A stretch of DNA of 64,000 nt from Branchiostoma lanceolatum (GCF_035083965.1 NC_089726.1:11599501-11663500); one strand, 5' to 3'. Positions 1-12,041 are shown, counted from the stretch's first letter. Made by a program: numbers and translations. Notes: a model not told the origin generated them from the sequence alone.

Positions 1-823
1 GGATATTTTCGACGTATTTTCACGGTATCTTATACGTATTTCTACTTGTGCGGTTTTTGTTGCGTCTTTCTCCCATTGACGCAACAAAAAGGTGTCCTGC
101 ATTCATTTCTGCAACATCTGCGTCATCCTAGCCTGGAATCCATACCCTCGGTGCCTCCCCGATATCTCTACGGCACTGTGAGTGACCCTCACCCGCCCAG
201 ACAGCTTAGCCCGCTCGGGGTGTTGTTTACGGCCTTGGATTAATTAGTTCGGCACCTAGGGTATGGTCGGATATAATAGAAAATCCTCTCGATTTATGGC
301 CCTCCCAGCGCCGGGTGTCTCGCGGTCTGACAGCGCGATTGGACATGGGCGCTGCCCACGGCGGCGAATCAGGATCTGTTTGTGTAGGATAATTGGCTAG
401 CGGAACATGTCAGTTGATTAAACCTCCTTGGTTGCATCATGTACTCAGTAGCAAAGTGCTCTTTTGTGTTCACCAGGGATCAATCTATACCTTGTTTAGA
501 AGCACAAGTAAATACCAAAGGTTGCTGTTCCCAATTCTCCAATCCATACAAACTGAAATATCGTGATAATCAAGATCTTGCTCGGCCGCCCGAAAATCTC
601 ACGGGTATTGTTGTTGTACTGCCTGGGTCACGTTTCTGATAGCCTCATGTTGAGGATGACTGTAAACAGCTGTCCTTTCACGCTAATTTCCAGAGTGACA
701 GCCATGAGATCAGAGGGGCATTGGGGACTCAGTATAGCTCAGATTTTAAGCTAGTTTAGCAACAAGAGAGCCTTAGAAACAATGTTTTCTGCAGCCTTGT
801 GGTGCGCGCGTGCGTCGCTCGTC
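1..823. other. No gene recognised; intergenic
   Basis: Short open frames on both strands show no family resemblance and no convincing exon boundaries. A loosely palindromic stretch runs from about 128 to 270 (a TAGCCTGGAATCCATACC-like start and a GGTATGGTCGGAT-like end), which may be an old inverted-repeat element, but the arms match too poorly to call. Confidence 0.4.
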
Positions 824-1113
824 TTAGATGGCGGTCATGTTAGATATGGTAATGAGCAGAGGGACCGAACAGCTGAAAACGCGCGCCAACCTGGCGCGCC
901 AATCAGAGCTCAGTGGAATAATTAGATCAGTCTGCTCTGTTCCCATTGGGCGCATCAATCTGATGCGCCTTGAATCAGGCCCGTATTGACACCCTGCCAG
1001 TCTCTTGGGGCGGCGGAAAAGTAGGAAGGCAGCGGAAGTGGGGTGTAGCGGAAGTAGGATGGCAGCCAGAGGTAGAAAGGCCATCAGAAACTGACTGGCC
1101 CGGTAAAACACCA

Positions 1114-1690
1114 CTAAGCCGACCCTAGAGACTGGGACCAGGCTAGCGTCATCCGTGCTGCCTGAGCATGATAGCTGTTGGCATTTTTGTTATCTCCAAT
1201 GTTTTCCCAAATGTCACCCAAGGCTGTAGGTGATTGCACGATATAAGGATGTGTAGTGTTCTCGCCATGGATACTCCGGTAACCCTGTTCATGATAGCTG
1301 ATGGCCTTCCAGTAATCGCCAAGACTCATCCAGGCGTAACCAAGTGTTTGCATGATGTCAGGATCCTGTCAGGATTTGCAGTGTTCTCACCATAGATCCT
1401 CCGCCTCATCTGTAGTGCCTGTTCATAATACCTGATGGCCTTTGTAATGTTATCATAAACTTGAAGGTGATTTGATGCACCACTCACCATTCCCTGTGGA
1501 GGACCTGCTATGGTGATCCATGCACAGCCTAGCATTTCCAGTACCTTGACAATGTCTGGGTGGTCAGTGTTCTGACCATGCAAACTCTGCATCATATGTA
1601 ATGCTTGCTCGCCATACCTAAGAGACTTTCTGTAGTCACCATGCTGGTTTCTCAAGGTTTGGAGCACATTTTGCCTGAGGCTGACGTTGG
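1114..1690 (-). pseudogene. Decayed TPR-repeat gene fragment (kinesin-light-chain/nephrocystin-3-like TPRs)
   Basis: Read on the minus strand, the frame from about 1690 down to 1326 and a second frame from 1353 down to 1114 both carry tetratricopeptide repeats of the KLC/NPHP3-like type: KAIRYYEQALQM, IYGENTANPD, LGDYWKAISYHEQG and HGENTTHPYIVQSPTALGD. These repeats normally follow each other in one frame. Here the frame breaks near 1357-1375, where GTCAGGAT occurs twice 11 bases apart, an 11-bp duplication that shifts the reading frame. The repeat upstream of the break also carries about 20 extra residues between its two helices. No promoter, start exon or splice sites are evident. TPR arrays of this type are abundant in lancelet genomes, often in large multigene families. 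I read this as a broken fragment; an active gene with a small intron at the break is less likely. Confidence 0.6.
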
Positions 1691-1892
1691 ATGGAATGGA
1701 ACATGACACATGATTAGATTTTGCCAATGTATTAAGTTTCCCAGCTGTGGGTGTGTAGTCAGATGCATTTTTCTTTGTCAGTTGAGACTTGACGCAATGT
1801 AAAATTGACAATGATTTTCTTTTGCTGTTAACGTTGATGATCTGACGTGCCATGATATGCAAACTGAAGGTCGTCTCACTCTCATTATGCAT

Positions 1893-2371
1893 GCATACAT
1901 TAGAATCCGTTTTCTTTGTACAAAAGTAGAAGATGTGACCTGATTACGCACACGAAACCAGTTTTACCTTAAATGGCTTAACCTGCCAATGAAAAGCGTT
2001 GTTAGGGGATGTCCGGCTTGACTCTAAGATAACACTAACTGAGGAAAATCAATAGCAAACAGTTCACCAAGGACTTTATTAGTGTCCTTGAGTACAGTGA
2101 GTACTGCTCCACTTAACCTCACGTGAGATGACACAACTCAAGGGACACAAGCGAACATGAGCTATTTTCGTGTGTGCTGATGATAAAGTGTTGTTCCGGT
2201 TAACCGTAGTCATCTGACGAATGTTGGTTCAAAGATGTAATGACCGTAATATATTCAGAAACATGTCACATATTCTTTACGTTAGATGCTTAAAATTAGA
2301 AAGGGTTAAGCTGTCATCCATCGTTTAAGCGTCAAGGGACCGTTTTGTGTATAGTAGATATTGGTCTACTA
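1893..2371. other. No gene recognised
   Basis: AT-rich sequence between the TPR fragment and a nested fold-back transposon. I see no coding exon, RNA gene or repeat in it. Confidence 0.4.
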
Positions 2372-2637
2372 TAGCCTGGGTACCACTGACTCAATCTTTT
2401 CGCTTGCTAACTATGAGAAGGGCCATATTAAAGAAGAACTACAAAATGTTAGCCTGAGTACCAACCTCCGTAGTGACTGCTGGCTCAAAAGAATTCGCTT
2501 GCTAACCACGGAACCGTGGTTAGCAAGCGAATTCTTTTGAGCCAGCGGTCACTACGGAGGTTGGTACTCAGGCTAACAAAATGTAGCAAGCGAAAAGATT
2601 GAGCCAGCGGTTACTACGGAGGATGGTACCCAGGCTA
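2372..2637. mobile_element. Outer fold-back MITE, interrupted by a second copy
   Basis: The ends are inverted repeats: TAGCCTGGGTACC at 2372 and GGTACCCAGGCTA ending at 2637. Inside them the left arm (ACTCAATCTTTTCGCTTGCTA) is matched by the right arm (TAGCAAGCGAAAAGATTGAG). The right arm also carries GCGGTTACTACGGAGGATGGTACC, shared with the other two copies in this window. The element is split by the copy at 2450-2575. No transposase is encoded, so it is a non-autonomous element. I could not find a clean target duplication for this outer copy. Confidence 0.75.
2450..2575. mobile_element. Inner fold-back MITE with 9-bp target duplication
   Basis: A nearly perfect 126-bp palindrome that begins TAGCCTGAGTACCAACCTCC and ends with its reverse complement; the arms meet around CCACGGAACCGTGG near 2507-2520. 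It is flanked by identical 9-bp direct repeats, ACAAAATGT at 2441-2449 and 2576-2584, a target-site duplication. It sits inside the related element 2372-2637. The near-identity of its arms suggests recent insertion or arm correction. Confidence 0.85.
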
Positions 2638-3279
2638 TATTAGTAGTTTGTCAGAGCTGTGGAGGGTTCGGCCTCTATATATCTTCCAGCAGGCTACCTC
2701 CTCTGACAGATCATTCACATGTTTACTATTCTGTAACAACTTCAAAGGTTTGCCAAACTATACTAATGACAACAAAATATTGAATACAGAAGATACTAGT
2801 GCCTCAAAAGCTGCACACTTCGACATGCAGGAGTTGAAAAACGATATAACAAGCGGAGGATCTATCATTCACGAAAATTCCTTGAAATAAAGTGTCGTCG
2901 GAAGTGAGCAGGTGGTTAGAGGCTAAGGACTGTTTAACAGCTATATCGGTAATGGAACATACTTTAATACACATCCGCTACCGGATGCCACAAAACTAAG
3001 GGGATCAGGTCTGGGGCTGTTGTAACAAACAAATACACGTACGGAAGATGACGAACATAGCCACAGTAACGATAGAATTCTAACATAGTAAAAGGATAGT
3101 TTCGCTGCAGGATCTAGCAATTAGATACAAGTCGATGAATAAAGGTAAAAATTTACACAATTTCACGCATATTTGAACAAAAACTAATGCGCATTCTTGC
3201 ACTCGAATTGACCGTTCACTGACCATACATACGTGCGATGCTCTACTGCATACATTTCTGCAGCAACGTAGATCTAGCC

Positions 3280-3396
3280 TAGCCTGAGTACCATCATCCG
3301 TAGTGAGAGCCGGCTCAAAAAATCGCTTGCTAATCCGTGGTTATCAAGCGATGTTTTTGACCCAAGGGGCCACTTCGGAGGATGGTACTCAGGCTA
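3280..3396. mobile_element. Third copy of the fold-back MITE, 9-bp target duplication
   Basis: A 117-bp palindrome from TAGCCTGAGTACCATC to GATGGTACTCAGGCTA, with the same internal blocks as the copy at 2450-2575 (CGCTTGCTAA..., CCGTGGTTA near the centre). Its flanks are identical 9-bp repeats, GATCTAGCC at 3271-3279 and 3397-3405. With the inner copy at 2450 this independently fixes the target duplication at 9 bp, the length known for Mutator-like transposons. Confidence 0.85.
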
Positions 3397-3405
3397 GATC
3401 TAGCC

Positions 3406-4050
3406 GGGACCCCCACTGCAAACATTTTGGACACTCTTCATCAAGAACCGAGATACAACTGTATCGTATAAAGTTTTAGAATTCATAACTTAAGTTTTAA
3501 AGCAATCCAAAATACTACCAGAATAGATTGTAGCATTTGTGTGACGGAGTAGTGATTAACGAACTGAATCAGCCAGAAAATACGTCGACGGTATTTTAGT
3601 CTAGTGAAGTTTGTGCCCTTGGCGTTTAAGTTCACGTTTTTGCGTTTCCGTTCTTTGAGGGCGTGGCAAGGGCGTGACAAACATGAATGAACGCGTTGCA
3701 TACTACGCCATATGGCAACAACGCTAGTTATGGCCTAGAATATTAGATGATGGCTTGAAACTTCACATGTAATTTCATACTGCACCAATATTAACACATA
3801 ATATCACAGACTGAGTGAGGATCCTATCATCAGCAGTAAAATCTAGAAGAAGCTTCAACTGAACTTTCACGAATCTAGAATAACAAGCGTCTCTACATTT
3901 CCAGCTGCGTCATTGGGAAAGTTCCAACGTGAGGATTTAGATGTTTGTAATGGAGCGCACGGACATGACGGGTGTGGAAGTTTGTAGAGTGATAACCTCG
4001 GCGCAAACAAGGTCTCTTCCACCCCACCCCACAGGTGCGCTGTTCTCAGG
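3406..4050. other. Upstream region of the secreted-protein gene; no gene seen
   Basis: No coding exon or repeat recognised. The open frames here have no family resemblance and no flanking splice sites. The last part leads into the TATA box at 4057. Confidence 0.4.
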
Positions 4051-4056
4051 GTCGGG

Positions 4057-4063
4057 TATAAAG
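4057..4063 (+). promoter_or_regulatory. TATA box of the secreted-protein gene, with noncoding first exon
   Basis: TATAAAG lies in a GC-rich setting about 75 bases upstream of a consensus donor, AAAG|GTACGT, at 4133/4134. Transcription would start near 4087 and give a short untranslated exon of about 47 nt (4087-4133) that joins the acceptor CCCTGTAG|ATG at 4953/4954. A core promoter plus 5'-UTR exon fits a strongly transcribed tissue-specific gene. The start site is estimated from TATA spacing only. Confidence 0.55.
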
Positions 4064-4953
4064 TCTCCGGACAACAGGCAGCCCGACACATTCCTGACCG
4101 TCGTACGAAGAGTCAAGTAAAATCACCACAAAGGTACGTTCCGTTTCTGTCTCCATTCTGCGCTATTTGTGCCATCTAAACCAGAAGAAGAAGACAACGG
4201 CCAAATTACCGTGAAATCTTTTTGGGGGGTTAATTTTACAACTTATGGTGAAAACATGCCCATATATCGTATTCAATTAGAAAAGCTTTTGTAACACGTA
4301 AGATTTCTAGATGCACTAGGATACTAATTTTGTTTTTAGTTTATTATCAGTATCTTTACTAAAACTCGAAGCTGGTTTGAGTGTTGTAACAGAAAGCGCA
4401 ATTCTATTCCCTTTCTGTACGAATGGAAAAGAAGAAGTCTTGCAGTACAGTACGTTCATATGGGAAATCTTAGCTCACTAATTTTTTGACAAAGCGAGGT
4501 GCGCTGCTTATCTCTTTTCCTCTTCATAGTTTGTGGCAATCTAGGACATAATTCCCAAGAGGATATCCCCTCATAAGAAATCGCTTTCTTTCCTCAATAG
4601 TAGAGACAGAGCATGGAACAGTGAATTCCCTATGCTAATACCCAAGATGGCCATGGATAGCATTGTACTTTATACTTTGCGCGGTCAGCTCGAGTAGAAC
4701 CTTTAAGTTGTTTATCAGACTAGATGAGCGAAAGTTAGGCTTCCGCTGAACAAAATAGACTAACAGCAAAGTTAACAAAACATAACTCAGTACGGACGTC
4801 AAGATTAGAGTCCTATATCGCGTGTACACATTCAGTGTCTGTAGTATTCCAAACTGTACTTGCACAGACCAAGGAGGATTTAATCGCAGACTTGTGCACC
4901 ATCTATTGTCATGTTGCACCTGATGACTGACACTATTTCTCCTCTCCCTGTAG

Positions 4954-7900
4954 ATGAAGACAGCTATCCTGTTCCTGGCCCTGCTGGCGGGCGCCCGTGC
5001 CGACTTCTGGAGCGACCTGTGGGACGGCGTCCAGACCAACCTCCTGGACCCCATCGTGCAGACCGCCCAGACCGCCGCCCAAGGTAACCAACCGGTTCAC
5101 TCCGAAAGACAGTTGGCAGCAATCCGGCAAAGATAGAAGCCGTCCCTATGACTCCTCCTTGATTCCTCTCATCGTTTCTGACACATTCTATCGAATGCAA
5201 TCAGACATCAAATGACCCACACGACAGTGGTCCCACGCCACAGAGTCAGAGAGTGAATCAGTTCCGTCATAATTGTCACTTTCCTCAGCACCGAGTAAGA
5301 ATCGCATAGAAATCATTCAATTACAGTGTTTCGTTTGTTTATTACATGCACTACACGTATGTGTAAGAATCTCTAACATCTGCTCACGCCGTTTCAGAAC
5401 TGGTTGACACCTACGTGCCCGTGCTGGGGCAGGCCGCCCAACAGTTAGTGGGAGAAGCGGTACAAAGCGCGGGAGACGCGCTGACCGGCCTGGTCTCCGG
5501 CAAGAGGAAGAGGCAGTTGCTGACTGACGTAAGTTTGTCACAGGCTGTTTTTTCATCATCTCACCTCCCAAATTTATCCAGTTGTGCCAGAATCTCTCCT
5601 TTCCGTGTCCGAGGTTTGTTGCCTCTCTTGTTGAAAAGTGCAAGAAGCAACGCATACTTGGTCATTTATTCATTCATTTGAGTCTACTTTCCGCAAAGAA
5701 AATTTAGATATGTTGCTCCTCGGAAACTTCAGTAGCCATATATGAGACAACACTCTGGAAACTAGTCGACTAGTTGGTTTAGAACAAATGTAGAAGTGCA
5801 TAGCGCCTGCTAACCATGAATAGCTGATGGCCTATGTGCAAGCAAATTATGTCATTTCTTCAGTCAATGCGATTGTACTTTGCATTGCATAAATATTGTT
5901 TCTACACTTTAATTCATTATTTTAAATCATCTTGTTAAAGGAAAATGGGGAAGGAATCTTATAGATCATATTGGTATCAACTTTCCCCAGCACCATGTAT
6001 TTTGATTAGTTATATGTATGTGTTATTTTCTTTTTACCTGTGCGAAATAAAGAAATCAAATATTCACCGATCCCAATCTACCTTCCCCTCATAACAGCTC
6101 GGCCAGATCATCCAGGACGGGTTGACCGGGCTGACCGAGGCGGTGCAGCAGGCGGTGAATGGCGTCACCCAGACCGTCCAGGGCGAGCTCGGCAACCTCA
6201 TCAACGGCCTCGGCGGAACCACCCAGACCGGCAGCCGTAAGCAATGTCCTGCGTCTCTAGAAGACCTTGCGATGTTTGTCTTAAACTCATTCCTTAGTGA
6301 ACTGTCGGTTGCTATGTAAACTGAGCAAATATTCAAGTCCGTCGTAACTCTCATGATATTGTGCGAGGTAGTCTAAAGTTAGGATCATTATTATTTTCTT
6401 GCGACTTGCCGAACATTATCAAATCATGATACATAAAAACACGAGAAAAACAACCGGCCCAACAGCTGTGGCTTGGAGATGAATTCATACAGGTCTACAG
6501 GAATGACTCTGACTAATCAGATTAGCCTATGAGAAATCAAGTCCGACGGTGGATGCACGATATATGCTAGAAAAAACTCGATCTATATGTGGATCCCTCA
6601 TGCATTTTGTTTGTCAAGAATTATTCGTCTATTTTGTTCACACAAAACCATACGTTCAGAACAAAATACTTATTTTCGACGCTCCAATATTGACGCCCTC
6701 CCTGTTACCCCTACCAAAGGTGGAAAGATGATTGTGCGTGGCGTCAAGCCCAAGTTCCTCATCAAGAACCGCGGCAAGGAGATGCTGGTTAAGATGTCTC
6801 GCGCAGTCCAGTCCATGGTGAGTGAATGAAGTTCAGATTATCAAGACCAGGCTTATTGTATTTTTTCTGTCACGTACAAAGGGCAAAGTCATTTGATTTC
6901 TTTGTGTATGTGTGGGGGGAGGGGTCATGCATGGGAAGAGATCTAAGTTCCAGTGGACCTCAACGAACTGTACCAACAGGATCTAGAGGTACTTCTTCAC
7001 ATGGGGAAGTGGGACATGAACCGTCTACGGCCTCTAATAAATTCTGGTACCTGTTCCAGGCACGTGCCCGCGGGTTCTTCGATGACCTGACCGCCGCTGC
7101 CTCTAGCCTGTTCGCCCCCGCCATCCAGCAGGCCCAGGATGCCTTCAACACGGTAAAATATCTTTCTTTCTTTTCTCTTTGACGGGGGTGTCCCTGTGGT
7201 GTAGTGGTCTGCGCTTCTGTTACTAGCCACATCTGTTTCAAAGTACTTGGACCTTATGGAGAAAGAAAATCGTCATGGATTCATTGAAATATCCCTGGGA
7301 AGGAAATAAAAAGAAAGTGTTGTCTAACCTTAGCAACGGGAGGGAACGTCACGGGAAGTATACATACTAGTAACTCTGGTAACGTTGCCTGACATGGAGG
7401 TGCCGGGCATTGACTTCTCTAAGACCTTTGACAGCCCTATTGCTCTGTTGCCTCTATACGAGATGGCGCTCAAAATTATCAAGAAATGTTTCGACCACAT
7501 GCCATAACAGTTTCATGACGACACCATGATCCTTTTTGTTTCCAGCTGGTTGATGGCGTTACCGCCACCGGCGCTGCCATCATCGACCACGGCTCCGCGC
7601 TGGTCAACAACGTGCAGTCTTCCCTGCAGCAGACCTACGGTACGTGCACTAGGCCCGGTTTACACACGCGTTTCCAAGTACACTCGGAGCACACTCGGAG
7701 CACACTCCGGGTGCGCTTGCAGAAATGCGTGTGTAAATCCAGCCTGAGTCTGTCGCGTTGGACACAACAAGTAGTACTATACCACTCTATACTCTACCAG
7801 ACTATAACTACGCTGGATGTGGAGAGAATACTTGCCAGGGGAGTTTACCACCATAGGGTTTCATTTGCCTAGTGGGGGAAAATCTTAACCTTCCCGCGCG

Positions 7901-8211
7901 GACTGACTCTCCTGGCCATATATTTCCCCTCTCCTATCCGGAATTCTACTTTCCATATACCCGTATAAAGGCCTGGTGGGTGCTAAGTGCTACTAATACT
8001 AATGCCACAGTTCTTGCGAAACTCACAAATCGACGTTCTCCTTTCTTTCTTTTTTTCGATGGAAAAAAAAGGTCCAGCAATCCAATACTGTTGTACTATT
8101 TTACCCACAGACCAGATCCTTGGTGTGACTCAGCCCTACCTCGATGACGCCCAGACCATCGTCTCCAGCATCCAGGGACAGTTCGACGCCATGTTCCCCA
8201 GCTCCGCATAA
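4954..8211 (+). CDS. Secreted amphipathic-helix protein with internal basic processing sites (unrecognised)
   Basis: Seven coding exons: 4954-5083, 5398-5528, 6098-6236, 6720-6817, 7060-7152, 7546-7639 and 8111-8211; all junctions are GT-AG and keep frame, giving 261 residues. The start codon is the first triplet after an acceptor, behind an untranslated exon near 4087. Residues 1-16 are a clear signal peptide (MKTAILFLALLAGARA, then DFW). Most of the rest is Ala/Gln/Val/Leu-rich amphipathic helix with repeated short themes (AAQQLVGEAVQSAGDALTGL, TEAVQQAVNGVTQTVQGEL, SALVNNVQSSLQQTY), reminiscent of exchangeable apolipoproteins in style only. KRKR at 79-82 looks like a furin-type site; ARAR at 167-170 is a weaker one. 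Exon 5 (residues 134-166) differs sharply, being rich in Lys/Arg (RGVKPKFLIKNRGKEM). No cysteines are seen after the signal peptide. Exons are GC-rich. A lipid-carrying or lineage-specific extracellular role is a guess. Confidence 0.75.
7655..7745. repeat. Small inverted-repeat element in intron of the secreted-protein gene
   Basis: GGTTTACACACGC at 7657-7669 is the near reverse complement of GCGTGTGTAAATCC at 7727-7740. Between them the motif CACTCGGAG-CA is tandemly repeated about three times. It begins only about 15 bases after the donor at 7639/7640. No clear target duplication, so mechanism is uncertain. Confidence 0.5.
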
Positions 8212-8324
8212 GTTGTTGCGCCACCTAGCGCTTATCATTTCCAACTACAGATAATCGAGTGAACTCCACCAAACGGTAACATCAACAGCGGGCCACGGTG
8301 AACAACTGAAAGGAAATGATCGTT

Positions 8325-8330
8325 ATTAAA
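8325..8330 (+). terminator. Probable polyadenylation signal (ATTAAA)
   Basis: ATTAAA lies 114 bases after the stop codon of the secreted-protein gene, followed by the GT-rich run TGTTGTTGTG, as expected for a cleavage site. Confidence 0.5.
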
Positions 8331-11300
8331 TGTTGTTGTGAATCACACAGTGAAGTTCTAGCGTGTTTATGAAAACTTTAAGCCTTACACGGTTAGTTTT
8401 GTTAAAAATTAGGTTGACAACTTGACTCGAAAGCACAGTCTGCAGATACATTGTTGATTTGTAAGGTTAATAATCACCATGTCTATCAGTTTATTTCAAA
8501 CTTTTCAAAGCATCATATCAAAAATATGAAGCAAGAAGGGTTGAATATTTGCGAACTTCGAAGATTTATGACTCTTGCCTTAATACAGGATCTTCTTGGC
8601 AGCTGTCATGGCCAGTTTGCAAAATATTTCTTTTGTAGAAAATATCAAATGAATTAAAAAGAAGTGGAAGACAGATGGAGAGAATTTATTAGAAAGAATG
8701 AAAGACGAACAGAGCAATTTGTGAGCACACACTAAATTACAGCATGCAATGAATGCCTTGTCACTACTCAGAACGTGTATTTCTTTAATCATTTGTGTTA
8801 CATTGCATTTCTGTGCTTAACTCAACTCAACTCAGTCAGAAGACGAAATATTTCATTCACCTGCCGTCACCAAACCTGCAATTCATATTGCCCACACTGT
8901 GCTTTTATGTTTGGATACGCTTGGGTGCGGTTACTACCGGCGAAAACCCGTATGCCGGCACGTGTCACATCGGCATCGTATCGCATGTAACATCTTAGAG
9001 TGGTTGAAATGGCGGACATTGGGACTTCTGCAGGTAATGTAGTGCATGATCTTCTTTGTCTTGAGTAAGTCGCTTGGTAGAAAGGTTAATTTTACGTCTC
9101 TGTGGGTTCTCTGGGGATCGGCAGTGTAACGCATGACAACTTATCGTCCGACGTTTTTACTCAAACCTGTGGTAAACACTACCTCCCATGGCTCCCATGG
9201 GATATTGTAATGTACCAAGCCGCGGACCCAAAGATTTGTAACCAAATTTACCGGTTACTACGGTCCAAACAAGATATTTGATGAACATATCATAAGGGTG
9301 AAACAGCCATTTAAACTGCTGGGAGTCGGAAAAGAAAAACATTTGCAACACTCCTGCTTTTCATTTGACAGTTTGCGTTCAACTGCTGGTGGTTTCATTC
9401 AGGCCCTTTCCTTTGTTGTGGAAATGTATAGACAAACCACACCAAAGGATTTTTGTCTGAGGCTTTGGTCTTCAGGAGAATCGATAAGAATGTCTGCAGC
9501 CGGAGAAAATGTTTGTACAAGATTTGATATAACCAGGTCAGAGAGAAAAGGTTGTAGAAATCAATCATTTGCTTTCTTTGTCAGCTGGACAGAAACTCAA
9601 TGGATCTTGGTGAAGTCTTGAGCGATATGAGGACTTTTTTGTCACTGTGATCGAAGATCTAGTACTAAATTATTAACATTGAGAGTTAATCCAACTAAAG
9701 GGAATATTTCTGAGAAGACCAGTAACGGAAAACAAGGTATGGTCGAACAACGAAAGAAGTTTGTTTCATTAACATCTCTCTGCGAAGGAACGTCGTTTAC
9801 AACGCAGGTAAAAGTGTAGTCACTGCCAGACTAACTACGCCGGCTATAGAATATTTGTCAGGGTTACACTTGTAGGTAGTCCGTTTGCTAGGATTGCATA
9901 TTGGACCCTCTCTCCGTAGCCGACTCCCTTCATACAAATCACTCTATTTGGCCAATTTCTACTATTTTCCCAGCGATCCGCGGAGCCTAGTAGAGGCTAG
10001 TAAAAGTGGGTCGTGTTAATCTTGTCTATAATTACTACCGGTCACACGAAATCTACTTACATGCGCTTGGGAAGTTTTGGTTGTGTGGCTATTATTGTAA
10101 TTCTCCGAGCAAGACTTACCGAGAGTTACAATCTCTGGCGGATTACACCTGGATGTTAAGAACAAAGGCTTTCTTCCTACGACATATTATTTCTGGGACA
10201 AGACAAAAGTACTTTCTGGTGGTAGCCTATCCCACATAATGCTGGTATTTGTTTGTCATTAGATTTTTCATCATCTCCTAATCGCACAGGTATTACAAAA
10301 ATAAAAAGATTCATTCTAAGGACTTAAAATCACGTGTGCGTTGTTAAAACTTTTGCGACTAACATTTACAGAGTAACATTTACACTGAGTAATAGCTTCA
10401 TTGGTGTACGTCTGGCGTGTAATGTTCTCAGTTTTCCTTTGTCTTTCCAAGCTCACGTTGCACCAGGTTGGTCATGTGTTCTTTCTTCTGAATTGTAGTT
10501 GAAGAGTGACTGTTTTGTAAATAGTATGCTTGGAGTACGTATGTATTTTTGTAGTATTTTGTTTCAAATGATCTCTATAAGCGGTGCGACTGTATTCATA
10601 AATGTCGTTCCTTTTTGAAAGCAAGGAGGTTATATAGACCTCCTTGTTGAAAGCTACAAAATATATTCATGTTGACTTTGAGAAAAATGCCTTCATCAGT
10701 CAGAGGTTATTGGCCAACAAATCACATTTGTAGCCTAGTCTATCCCACACTCGGAGTAACCCGAAACATTGACTTATCGGCTGGGTTACCATAGAGATGA
10801 CCCGACGCCATGAAAGGTCAGCCGACAGTCGTCGGACCACTGAGCACAGAGAGAAACTCCCCCCAGGGTGCCTTATCGATTCACACATGAAATGGCGATA
10901 ATTGGTATCGCCCGGGCGGGCCCTCCACACTGAATAGAACAAGTGGGCTCTTCACACACCTGTCCGAAACGCTTTATGTTCTCAATAGGCTTCATTAACT
11001 AGACGGTATAGTCTCTCCTTGATCTTCTGAACTGATTGTGAATAGGGGACTGATGGGACGATGGAAAATGAAATGCAGTTTACATGTGTGTTATTAGTCA
11101 ATTCAAGGACATTATATACATGTAGCTAATGTCCTTGGTCCATCAGACTTGAAATAACCTTGATTGACAGTGTAAAAGATTCAATGGGTTTGCTTCCATA
11201 TCTAACGTTTCAAAATGGCTGTAATTTGTAACCAATATCTGAATATTGCCTTCTCGGCCCTTGACTTCTTTGTCACTAAGAAGTAAGGGAGAAAATATTA

Positions 11301-12041
11301 CCACCAAGAAAAGAATCATATCCATGGGAGAGACGGAGAGAGATGTTGTTTCCGAGAATGATATAATCTTCAACACGCCTGAAGGGTTATGGGATTGGGT
11401 CATTTTTGGCTCATTTTACGTTGTCCTGGCTGGTTGTACCTGTCCGTTCGCCTGCGGACTGACGGAATGTCACACCCCTGATCAACACACGCTCTTTGTT
11501 TCACGTCTTCTTTTATTAGCCAGCCCTATTCATAGGTTGTCCCTTTGAGTAAACCCAACAATGGGTCAACGAAAACCTATCACAGGCATCTACTTATCAC
11601 ATGCACACAAAGCGTGCGGTGTTTGGTGCGCCGGGGAAAGGGCGTTCAGTATGGGAGGGTGGTCTCACAGTTTCCATTCCTTCTGTAAAGTGTGGGGATG
11701 TCGTTGAACAGTTTGTGATACTATTTATTGGTTTGAGATGTATCTTTAGAAAGAATTTTGCTTTGAAGTATGAGTCAGAAAATGGGTATATCCTCCATCC
11801 CCTTTGGCAACACTGGTTTGCCCCTAAGTATACACACGGTGACACGGGCTCGAGGGGAAACCTGATGAATCGGACGACTTTTTTGTTGTTGGTAACCGGG
11901 CCTGAGCTGAGTCCAGGCTGCGCCGCGCACGCCGCGTTCATTCACGCTCGGTTGCTAACATCGAACCTCTCGGTTGCAAATCTTGTCAGTGGTCACGCTC
12001 AACTTTGACCAAAGTCGACAGGCCAAGTTTCCTGTCTCGTC
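8331..12041. other. Intergenic; no supported gene
   Basis: I see no exon chain in these 3.7 kb. An isolated ATG followed by a donor-like site (9009-9033) has no identifiable continuation. A short hairpin lies at 10622-10646. The segment from about 11.85 kb onward is GC-rich and probably includes the promoter of the next gene. Confidence 0.4.
10622..10646. repeat. Perfect 9-bp hairpin
   Basis: CAAGGAGGT and ACCTCCTTG are separated by TATATAG. Related half-sites occur elsewhere (ACAAGGAGGTTC near 15723, AACCTCCTTGG near 421), so it is more likely a repeat-family fragment than a regulatory hairpin. Confidence 0.4.

Noticed and set aside
824..1114. 96-residue minus-strand frame downstream of the TPR fragment
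   Set aside because: No TPR or other motif; it follows a stop codon and looks like chance.
7190..7240. SINE-head-like sequence TGTGGTGTAGTGGTCTGCGC
   Set aside because: A-box resemblance only; no B box or tail.
9009..9033. ATG-initiated short segment ending TCTGCAG|GTAATG, like a first exon
   Set aside because: No following exon with matching phase could be found in the next 3 kb.
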